From contig CAZPFP010000023.1 of the NCBI GenBank assembly GCA_964585895.1, positions 1 through 11,821 on the forward strand: DNA of 11,821 nt. The letters are read 5' to 3'. The position numbers and the translations under genes were made by a program. Shown in pieces: positions 1-6,105 of this stretch (position 1 is its first letter; every line of letters begins with the position of its first letter). The notes under the pieces were generated by a model. It searched no databases and was not told the origin of the DNA. It saw only the letters and a program-made list of their open reading frames with translations. This DNA comes from CAZPFP01 sp964585895 (lineage in GTDB: Bacteria; Patescibacteriota; Microgenomatia; PFEM01; JAHIFH01).

Positions 1-3
1 TAA

Positions 4-810
4 ATGTTCTCCTGTCCGATTTTTATGTTTCATCTGGAAAATTTTCCAGAAAACAAAAAAGAACCATTTAGAGTTTTGCGAGTGGGTTTTGATTTAGACG
101 ATACTTTTTTTGATATTTCAGCGCCGTCATTAAAAATTCTTAATGAAACATATGATTTGAATCTTATTTATGATGATATTACTGAGTTTTGGTATATGCA
201 GGCTTTTCTTAAACAAATTGGCGTGCCAAAAGAAGAAGTAAGTTCTTTTTTTGATGAACTTTATCGTTCTCCTGATGATCCGCATCGTGTTTATCGGGAT
301 TCTTTGCCAATTTTTGGAGCTATTGGAGTTTTAAGTAAGATTTATAGCGCGGGACACATTCCTTTGGTATTAACCACCCGCCCTCCAGGTCTTGAGAAAA
401 TTATTGAAGAGCAATTTAAAATGGCCGGGATTGATTGGGTTAAAGACGATTGGGTTGAAGGAGGAAATATTCTCATTCGGGATGATTATTATTGGCAGAG
501 AATGAGTGGCGAAGAATTTAAGTTAAGGGCGATTAAAGGTGATTTTCCTGATGGAAAATATAGAAATTTTCCTGGACTTGACGTTCATTTTGATGATATG
601 GGCGAGCTTTTCCAACACCCTATGGCTGCAGAAATTAGAGATAAAATTTATATTCTTGCTCATCGTTATAATCAAGATGTTTCTCAAGAAAATCTTGTTC
701 ATAACTGGTGGGTTTTTTATAAAATCGTTCGCTGTATCGCCAGGGATGAGGATTTAAGTTGGTTAACGTCGCACAATGTTGACAGACCTGTTTCGTCTAG
801 TGTAAACTGA
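4..810 (+). CDS. HAD-superfamily 5'-nucleotidase-like phosphatase
   Basis: 268-residue protein with the HAD phosphohydrolase motifs in order: motif I DLDDT at residues 30-34 (D30 nucleophile, D32 acid/base), motif II Thr in LVLTTRP (T124/T125), a motif III lysine probably K173 or K178, and motif IV HFDDM with D197 and D198. The layout and insert between motifs I and II resemble the deoxy-5'-nucleotidase (NT5C) type of HAD enzyme, which removes phosphate from nucleoside monophosphates in the cytoplasm, but substrate cannot be read from sequence. The ATG at 4 directly follows an in-frame TAA, so the frame cannot extend further; the fold begins only near residue 26, so Met8 or GTG at 82 are alternative starts. 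It ends in TGA, 6 bp before the recombinase gene, suggesting co-transcription. No signal peptide or membrane segment is visible. Confidence 0.8.
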   Translation: MFSCPIFMFHLENFPENKKEPFRVLRVGFDLDDTFFDISAPSLKILNETYDLNLIYDDITEFWYMQAFLKQIGVPKEEVSSFFDELYRSPDDPHRVYRDSLPIFGAIGVLSKIYSAGHIPLVLTTRPPGLEKIIEEQFKMAGIDWVKDDWVEGGNILIRDDYYWQRMSGEEFKLRAIKGDFPDGKYRNFPGLDVHFDDMGELFQHPMAAEIRDKIYILAHRYNQDVSQENLVHNWWVFYKIVRCIARDEDLSWLTSHNVDRPVSSSVN

Positions 811-816
811 TATTTA

Positions 817-1773
817 ATGGCAGTTCAAAAGGATGAATTACCCCGAACAGAGCTAGATCGTTTAATTGAAGAGTTCTTAGAGCATTTAGAAATTGAACGC
901 CAGTCCTCTCCCCTAACCATCCGTAACTATCGTCATTATCTAGGACGTTTTTCTAATTGGTTTAAGGATAATAATTTCAAGGCTAAGCCAAGTTCAATCG
1001 ATTTGGAAAAAGTTAAAAAATATAGGGTATATTTAGCCCGATGTACTGCTCCAAATGGTCATCTTCTCTCGCCTAGCACTCAGGCTTATCATGTGATAGC
1101 TTTACGAGCTTTTTTAAGATGGTTGGTTAAAAATGATTATGATACCTTGGCCCCGGAAAAAATCGACATCCCTAAGAGTAAATCGAGGTTAGTGAAGTTT
1201 CTTTCGGCGGGACAAATTGAGCGGTTTCTTTCTCAACCTCTTCCCTCTAAGAAGACCGGCTTGCGTGACAAAGCCATTTTAGAGATATTCTTCTCCACTG
1301 GCTTGCGGGTAAGTGAGTTGGTTAGGTTAAATCGCGACCAAATTGATTTAAAGCGGCGTGAGTTTGGAATTATTGGTAAGGGAAAGAAAGCCAGGGTTGT
1401 TTTCCTATCAGAAAGAGCGATTAAATGGCTCAATAAATATCTCAATGGTCGAGAAGATTCTTGGAAACCACTCTTTATTAACTACAGAGGGAAGAAAGAC
1501 GAGGGCGGAACTGGCGAGAAAAGAAGATTAACGGTCCGTTCCGTCCAAAGAGTCGTTGACAAGTATTCTAGGAAAGCAAAGTTACCGGTGAAGGTAACTC
1601 CTCATGTGATTCGCCACTCTTTTGCTACCGACCTTTTGATTGCCGGTGCTGATTTAAGATCGGTTCAAGAAATGCTTGGTCATGAAAACGTTCAGACCAC
1701 TCAAATTTACACCCACGTCACTAATCGTCAACTTCGGTCTGTTCATGAGGCCTTTCATGGCAAGGGGAAGTAG
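817..1773 (+). CDS. xerC: XerC/XerD-type tyrosine recombinase
   Basis: 318-residue site-specific recombinase with a complete catalytic set. An N-terminal SAM-like core-binding domain covers about residues 10-105 and the catalytic domain about 125-310. Visible active-site residues are R164 (STGLRVSEL), K188 in the GKGKKAR beta-hairpin, H263 and R266 (HVIRH), H289 (LGHE) and nucleophile Y298 (TTQIYTHV). Length and motif spacing match chromosomal Xer recombinases, which resolve chromosome dimers at dif, better than phage integrases, which are usually longer with an added arm-binding domain; XerC, XerD or a single-Xer system cannot be told apart here. The start is 6 bp after the HAD stop with no clear Shine-Dalgarno. 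The last 53 bp overlap the convergent LuxR-type gene. No att or convincing dif site was found nearby. Confidence 0.9.
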   Translation: MAVQKDELPRTELDRLIEEFLEHLEIERQSSPLTIRNYRHYLGRFSNWFKDNNFKAKPSSIDLEKVKKYRVYLARCTAPNGHLLSPSTQAYHVIALRAFLRWLVKNDYDTLAPEKIDIPKSKSRLVKFLSAGQIERFLSQPLPSKKTGLRDKAILEIFFSTGLRVSELVRLNRDQIDLKRREFGIIGKGKKARVVFLSERAIKWLNKYLNGREDSWKPLFINYRGKKDEGGTGEKRRLTVRSVQRVVDKYSRKAKLPVKVTPHVIRHSFATDLLIAGADLRSVQEMLGHENVQTTQIYTHVTNRQLRSVHEAFHGKGK

Positions 1774-2380
1774 AGGGGGAAGTTTGGTCTGCTTCACTTT
1801 CCCTTATTTTTTCAACCAATTGCCTGCGCATTTCCCTCCATTTACCGTGGTTGATTCCGTGTTTTTGATAAAGATTTATTAAAGCTATACTAATTGTTGT
1901 TGGACTTAATTTAAGAGCAGGAGCAATTTCCTCGACACGCACTTCGGAATTGTGCAGGAGAGCCGAAATAATTACTCTTTCTTTTTCTTTTTGCTTTCTT
2001 TTGAGATCTTTAGCATCCTCTAAGATTTCATTCAGCCTTGGTAAAACTGAAACGAATGACATTTCATTTTTAGATCTGGAAAAGACAAAAATAGCTTCTT
2101 GGAGTTTTTTAAAAGTGAAATCTGGGCATTGTTCTGCTAAAAATGCAAGAGTTTGAGTAAAGATAACCGCTGCTTCTGTTCGGTCGGGGGCATCTAGTTT
2201 TCGAAGACAATATGAAACGTGGTTTTTAACTGTTGATGCGCTAATCTCCAATTCTCTGGCAATTTCTTTGTCAGTTAGACCTTGAGAAATTAATACTAAG
2301 ACTTCCGTTTCGCGCAGAGAAAGAAAAAATTTCTTTGGATTTTGCTCTATTTCTCTTGGCTGTTTTTCTAGATAAGTCAT
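1721..2380 (-). CDS. LuxR-type helix-turn-helix transcriptional regulator, two HTH regions
   Basis: Cytoplasmic DNA-binding protein of 219 residues from ATG 2380 (230 if the in-frame ATG at 2413 is used; numbering here is from 2413). A LuxR/GerE HTH spans about residues 31-87, with the hallmark LSLRETEVLVLISQGLTDKE and the recognition helix STVKNHV. A second, weaker HTH lies at about 147-197 (EEIAPALKLSPTTISIAL). There is no receiver or autoinducer domain, so it is a stand-alone regulator; its target is unknown. ATG 2380 is preferred because the 11 extra residues from 2413 are just the translation of an A8/T8 hairpin. The charged, Ser/Pro-rich C-terminal tail (about 17 residues) is encoded antisense to the end of the recombinase gene. 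A good promoter lies at 2423-2451. Confidence 0.82.
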   Translation of the reverse strand: MTYLEKQPREIEQNPKKFFLSLRETEVLVLISQGLTDKEIARELEISASTVKNHVSYCLRKLDAPDRTEAAVIFTQTLAFLAEQCPDFTFKKLQEAIFVFSRSKNEMSFVSVLPRLNEILEDAKDLKRKQKEKERVIISALLHNSEVRVEEIAPALKLSPTTISIALINLYQKHGINHGKWREMRRQLVEKIRESEADQTSPSTSPCHERPHEQTEVDD

Positions 2381-2387
2381 TTTAAAT

Positions 2388-2411
2388 AAAAAAAAGCCCT
2401 TTTTTTTGGGC
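2388..2411 (-). terminator. Terminator-like hairpin with T8 tail
   Basis: Read on the minus strand: GCCC, a loop of eight A, GGGC, then eight T. It lies downstream of the Nudix gene stop (2452) and just upstream of ATG 2380 of the LuxR-type gene. The four-pair GC stem is short; the A8 and T8 runs could also pair with each other around GGGC. It may end transcripts from the gyrA-Nudix side, or act as a leader attenuator for the LuxR-type gene, since a promoter lies just upstream of it. Confidence 0.45.
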
Positions 2412-2422
2412 ATTAGTTGCTT

Positions 2423-2451
2423 ATTTTAATCTAAATTTACTAGATTTTCAA
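2423..2451 (-). promoter_or_regulatory. Predicted sigma-70 promoter for the LuxR-type gene
   Basis: On the minus strand a -35 TTGAAA (2451-2446) and a -10 TAAAAT (2428-2423) are separated by 17 bp, each matching consensus at 5 of 6 positions. It begins immediately after the Nudix stop codon. The predicted start is near 2416, so the transcript would be almost leaderless for ATG 2413 or carry a leader of about 36 nt with the A8/T8 hairpin for ATG 2380. Confidence 0.6.
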
Positions 2452-2845
2452 TTATTCAGCTATTTTAATCGCTTTTTGGGCAAATTGTTTGTGTCTTGGG
2501 ATAACTTTCTCTTTTTCTAAATTCTTTAATGATTTGAATTCCATTTTTTTTCCTTCCAGGCATTTTATTTTCTGCTTGCCATCATATTTTTCGTAAAAGA
2601 AGTGATTTTTAACCTTGATTCCGTTTTCCGTATAAGAATCAGTGGTAAAAAGAATAGGATTTTTTAATTGGTACCCTGTTTCTTCTTCAAGCTCGCGCGC
2701 GATTGCTTGTTTCAGAGTTTCCTTTTTCTTGACTTCTCCACTGGGTAAGCCCCAGTTGGGGCATGATTGTTGTTTTGTTATCCCTTAGCTGAAAAAGGAC
2801 GCTATTGTTTTTTGTTAAAGCCACGGCCACTGCTTTTTTCATCAT
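2452..2845 (-). pseudogene. Nudix hydrolase broken by a +1 frameshift
   Basis: Starting at ATG 2845, 10 nt after the gyrA stop, the first 28 residues (MMKKAVAVAL... to RDNKTTIM) read as the first beta strands of a Nudix hydrolase. The frame then goes wrong and meets a stop at 2687. Skipping one C of the CCCC run (GGGG on the plus strand, 2758-2761) restores PNWGLPSGE and a perfect Nudix box, G-x5-E-x7-REL-x-EE-x-G-Y, at corrected residues 36-58, and the frame stays open to TAA at 2454-2452, giving 130 residues, a normal family length. Nudix enzymes hydrolyse nucleoside diphosphates linked to another moiety; the substrate here is unknown (MutT-like cleanup is one option). The box-containing half has no ATG, GTG or TTG of its own before the box. 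It may be a pseudogene, a sequence error, or a recoded gene. Confidence 0.88.
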
Positions 2846-2855
2846 TAGTCTTTTT

Positions 2856-5453
2856 TTATTTCTGCAAACAAGTGACCGCCGCCACCGAGTCATCTTTTTT
2901 GGAGAATCTCATCAAAATTACTCCCTGAGTGTCTCTTCCCAGTCGGGGAATATTTTTCAGGGGTAGTTTAATCACTTGGGCTCTTTTACTGGTGATAATC
3001 ACCATTTTGTCTTTTTGGGTGACTAGTTGACTGGCAACAATTTTGCCGGTTTTTTCGGTGACGTTGGCGGCTTTGACGCCAATCCCTCCTCGTTTCTGAA
3101 CGGGATGAGCTCTTATATTTGTTCTTTTTCCAAGCCCCTTTTCCATAATAGTGAGAACATCACGGAAATATTTTAAGCGGCGGTCTTTAGGCCTTTTTGT
3201 TCTGGCCGGATAAACTTCCATGCTCACCACATAGTCTTTATCTTTTAAAAGGATGCCCCTAACGCCAATGGTATCCCTTCCCATGGGTCGGGTGTTGGTT
3301 TCATTAAAACGAATTGATTTGCCGTTATGAGTGACTAAAAGAACTTGGTCATTGCCGGTGGTGGGTTTAACCCAGCAAAGTTCATCTCCCCGGTTAAGTT
3401 TAATGGCAATTAAACCTGAGGTCCTTATCTTTTTGAAATTTCTTAAAGAAGTTTTTTTAACCACTCCTTTTTTAGTGGCCATAAGAAGGTATTTGGATTT
3501 ACTTTTAGCCGTGGTGGGCAGATTAAGAACTGACTGGACTGCCTCACCTTGCTCAATGCTAATTAAATTGACAACCGCTTGGCCTTTGGCTTGCCGGGTG
3601 CCTTCCGGAATATCCCAGGCCCGGGTGGCAAAAACCCGGCCTTTATTGGTAAAGAAAAGGACTTTGTCATGGGTTTCGCCGGTCATAAATTGGGCGATTT
3701 CGTCCGCTTCTTTGGTGGCCATCCCGGTGACGCCCTTGCCTCCTCGACGCTGGGAGTGGTAAGTACCTGTTGGCAAGCGCTTGATATAGCCGGTTTTGGT
3801 GACGGTGATTAAACATTTTTCTTTGGGAATCAGGTCTTCATCAGCAAAACTATTTACTTGTTGGCGGTAGATTTTCGTTCTTCTTGGGTCCCCATATTTC
3901 TTTTGGATTTCTCTTAATTCCTTTTTAATAATTAAGAGAATTTTTTCGGGATGAGTGAGGATGTTCGCCAAATATTCAATTAGTTTACCAATCTCTTTAT
4001 ATTCATCTTCAATTTTCTTTCTTTCCAGAGCAGCTAAGCGGCGGAGTTGCATTTCTAAAATGGCGTTGGCCTGGATTTCGGTTAATTTGAATTTTTTCAT
4101 TAAGTTTATCCGGGCGGAATCAACCGTTTTTGATTTTTTAATCGTCTCGATCACCGCGTCAAGGTTATCCAGGGCAATTTTTAGTCCCTCGAGAATGTGG
4201 GCTCGCCTTTTGGCTGCTTCCAGTTCAAAAACACTTTTTCGGGTAACCACTTTTTGGCGGTGTTTGACAAATTCCGTCAGGATTTGTTTTAAAGTTAGTG
4301 TTTGGGGCACGCCGTCAACCAGGGTAACCATGTTGACCGGATAAGTGGTTTGCATGGGGGTATGTTTGAAAAGAGAATTGAGAATGATTTTGGGTTTGGC
4401 ATTCTTTTTTAACTCAAGAACGATTCTCATTCCCTTTCGGTCAGATTCATCTCTTAAGCTGCCTACTCCTTTTATCTTTTTTTCCTTAATTAATTGGGCG
4501 ATTTTGGCGACTAATTGGGCTTTATTGACTTGGTAAGGAATTTGGGTGATAATGATTTGAAATCTTTTACCTTTTGCCTCTTCGATTTCCGCCTCGGCCC
4601 TCATTAAGATTTTGCCTTTACCGGTGGTATAGGCTAGGAGAATTTGGTCTTTATCATAAATAAAAGCACCAGTGGGAAAATCAGGACCCTGGATGTATTT
4701 CATCAGGTTTTCGATGGTTGCTTCTGATTCAAAGCTGGCTTTAAGAGCAGGAATTTGGTTGGGCCCTTTTCTTTCTAGATTGTTTTCCAGTTGAATTTTC
4801 TTGATGTCAAATTCTTTTTTCTTCTTTTTTGTTTTTGGCAAAACGATTTTACCTTTGTCAATTAAGAAAATGACTCCCTCAATTACCTCTTTAAGGTTAT
4901 GAGGAGGAATTTTCGTGGCCATACCCACGGCAATGCCATCGGCACCCATTAAAAGAAGGTTGGGAATTTTGGCGGGAAGAAAGACGGGCTCTTTTAAAGA
5001 AGCATCAAAATTGTCAATGTAATCAACCGTTTTTTTCTCAATGTCAGCTAGCATCTCGGCGGCAATTTTGCTCATGCGTGCCTCGGTGTACCTCATGGCA
5101 GCCGGAGAATCACCATCAATCGAGCCAAAGTTACCCTGACCATCAATCAAAGGATAGCGCATGGAAAAATCTTGGGCTAAGCGAACCAGGGCATCATAAA
5201 TGGCCTGATCCCCGTGAGGGTGATAGAGACCCATGGTCTGGCCAATGATTTTGGCTGATTTAGAGTATTTGGCGGTGTGAGATAAACCCATGCCTTGCAT
5301 GGCAAAAAGAATCCGGCGGTGGACTGGTTTCAAGCCGTCGCGGACGTCAGGCAGTGCTCGAGAAACGATGACGCTCATGGCATAGTCCAAATAGGACTTC
5401 TGCATTTCTTCAGTGATTTCAGTGGGTTTGACTTGACCGATTTTACTTGTCAT
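2856..5453 (-). CDS. gyrA: DNA gyrase subunit A
   Basis: 865-residue breakage-reunion subunit of DNA gyrase, which with GyrB introduces negative supercoils. The N-terminal winged-helix/tower part holds catalytic Y122 in AAMRYTEARM preceded by R121, with the same numbering as E. coli GyrA. The C-terminal beta-pinwheel, from about residue 540, carries the full GyrA box QRRGGKG at 568-574, which marks it as gyrase rather than topoisomerase IV ParC. In the quinolone-binding stretch HPHGDQAIYD the position equal to E. coli Ser83 is Gln83, while Asp87 is kept. A lysine-rich insertion of about 40 residues (roughly 201-243) precedes ENLMKYIQGPDFPTG; the E. coli-specific insertion nearer the coiled coil is absent. 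The gene lies 51 bp after ppa and 10 bp before the Nudix start. No Shine-Dalgarno is seen; a conserved repeat element directly precedes the ATG. Confidence 0.97.
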   Translation of the reverse strand: MTSKIGQVKPTEITEEMQKSYLDYAMSVIVSRALPDVRDGLKPVHRRILFAMQGMGLSHTAKYSKSAKIIGQTMGLYHPHGDQAIYDALVRLAQDFSMRYPLIDGQGNFGSIDGDSPAAMRYTEARMSKIAAEMLADIEKKTVDYIDNFDASLKEPVFLPAKIPNLLLMGADGIAVGMATKIPPHNLKEVIEGVIFLIDKGKIVLPKTKKKKKEFDIKKIQLENNLERKGPNQIPALKASFESEATIENLMKYIQGPDFPTGAFIYDKDQILLAYTTGKGKILMRAEAEIEEAKGKRFQIIITQIPYQVNKAQLVAKIAQLIKEKKIKGVGSLRDESDRKGMRIVLELKKNAKPKIILNSLFKHTPMQTTYPVNMVTLVDGVPQTLTLKQILTEFVKHRQKVVTRKSVFELEAAKRRAHILEGLKIALDNLDAVIETIKKSKTVDSARINLMKKFKLTEIQANAILEMQLRRLAALERKKIEDEYKEIGKLIEYLANILTHPEKILLIIKKELREIQKKYGDPRRTKIYRQQVNSFADEDLIPKEKCLITVTKTGYIKRLPTGTYHSQRRGGKGVTGMATKEADEIAQFMTGETHDKVLFFTNKGRVFATRAWDIPEGTRQAKGQAVVNLISIEQGEAVQSVLNLPTTAKSKSKYLLMATKKGVVKKTSLRNFKKIRTSGLIAIKLNRGDELCWVKPTTGNDQVLLVTHNGKSIRFNETNTRPMGRDTIGVRGILLKDKDYVVSMEVYPARTKRPKDRRLKYFRDVLTIMEKGLGKRTNIRAHPVQKRGGIGVKAANVTEKTGKIVASQLVTQKDKMVIITSKRAQVIKLPLKNIPRLGRDTQGVILMRFSKKDDSVAAVTCLQK

Positions 5454-5505
5454 TTTGAGTTCTAACGAGAAACAAGATATTCCGCTGTAGGCGGAGGTTC
5501 TTATC
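5452..5505 (-). repeat. Conserved hairpin-plus-tail element, copy A (ppa-gyrA)
   Basis: Minus-strand reading: GATAAGAA (5505-5498) overlapping the ppa TAG stop, then a hairpin with 5-bp stem TCCGC/GCGGA (5495-5491 and 5485-5481) and loop CTACA, then a 25-nt tail (5476-5452) containing the core GTTTCTCGTTAGAAC and ending in the A and T of the gyrA ATG. The GATAAGAA start and the 25-nt tail are identical to those after pilT, while the hairpin arms differ in sequence. The element fills the whole ppa-gyrA gap and takes the place of a Shine-Dalgarno region. Confidence 0.75.
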
Positions 5506-6050
5506 TACGCGGGGAATTTTTTTTGATAGTTTGTCGCTGCTTTTTTAATCAGCGACCGAGCCGTTTTTTTCTCCCCCCAACCTTCAATTTTGATTTTCTT
5601 ATCCGGCTGTAGTTCGGAGTAATTTTCCCAGAAATTTTCAATTTCTTTCTTTGTATGGGAGCGGAGGTCTTTAAGCTCTTTGACCTGAGCAAAACGGGGG
5701 TCATCCACGGGAACGGCGATGATCTTATCGTCCTGTTCTCCGGTATCATTAATCCGAATGACGCCAATGGGGCGGCATTTAATCACACACCCCGGAAAAG
5801 TAGAAAAGCTGGATAAAACTAAAATGTCTAAAGGATCCTTATCCTTATCATTCCAGGTTTGGGGAATGATGCCGTACTCAAAAGGAAAGAAAACGGCTTC
5901 ATAAAGAACCCTATCCAAACAAAAGTAACCCTGACGATGATCATATTCGTATTTATTGGAACTGCCTTTAGGTACTTCTACCAGGCAATTAATTTCTTTG
6001 AGTGCTTTATCACCAATACTAACTAGATGAAATAAGTTTTTGTTATTCAT
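5505..6050 (-). CDS. ppa: Inorganic pyrophosphatase, family I
   Basis: 181-residue soluble enzyme that hydrolyses pyrophosphate to two phosphates, pulling forward nucleic acid and other biosynthetic reactions. Family I motifs are all visible: EVPKGSSNKYEYD at 25-37, FEYGIIPQTW at 57-66, the metal-binding signature D70-K-D72-P-L-D75, the D102...D107-x-K109 group before IAVPVDDPRF, and a C-terminal KIEGWGEKKTA with active-site lysines. Length agrees with bacterial family I enzymes (about 170-180). The start is well supported: AAAGGAG lies 5 nt before ATG 6050, one of only two clear Shine-Dalgarno sites in the window. It sits between gyrB (55 bp upstream) and gyrA (51 bp downstream), an uncommon position, and probably has its own promoter at 6082-6087. 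Confidence 0.96.
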   Translation of the reverse strand: MNNKNLFHLVSIGDKALKEINCLVEVPKGSSNKYEYDHRQGYFCLDRVLYEAVFFPFEYGIIPQTWNDKDKDPLDILVLSSFSTFPGCVIKCRPIGVIRINDTGEQDDKIIAVPVDDPRFAQVKELKDLRSHTKKEIENFWENYSELQPDKKIKIEGWGEKKTARSLIKKAATNYQKKFPA

Positions 6051-6068
6051 GTTTTCTCCTTTAAGCGC

Positions 6069-6105
6069 TTTAAATAATTAAAGTATATTGGTTTAAATAA
6101 TTAAA
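6069..6105 (-). promoter_or_regulatory. Predicted ppa promoter flanked by a 14-bp direct repeat
   Basis: A -10 box TATACT (minus strand, 6087-6082) lies about 32-37 bp before the ppa ATG. No good -35 is seen at 17 bp. Two identical copies of TTTAAATAATTAAA (plus-strand reading), 6069-6082 and 6092-6105, are 23 bp apart, close to two helical turns, one covering the spacer/-35 area and one the predicted start site. This is an operator-like arrangement, though AT-rich sequence makes chance repeats easier. An AAGCGCTT palindrome at 6063-6070 overlaps the leader. Confidence 0.45.

Noticed and set aside
781..808. Possible dif-like site upstream of the recombinase: TAGTGTAAACT resembles a XerD half-site.
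   Set aside because: It lies inside the end of the HAD coding sequence, and the matching left half-site (GACAGACCTGT) bears no likeness to known dif arms. One 9-of-11 half match is easily chance.
808..810. UGA recoding as in Gracilibacteria or Absconditabacteria.
   Set aside because: TGA ends the HAD gene, and none of the conserved proteins needs an in-frame TGA to be complete.
3331..3762. Plus-strand open frames inside gyrA, gyrB and ppa (for example 3331-3762, 3955-4344, 6653-7021).
   Set aside because: They are antisense to strongly conserved genes, have no recognisable domains and no start signals.
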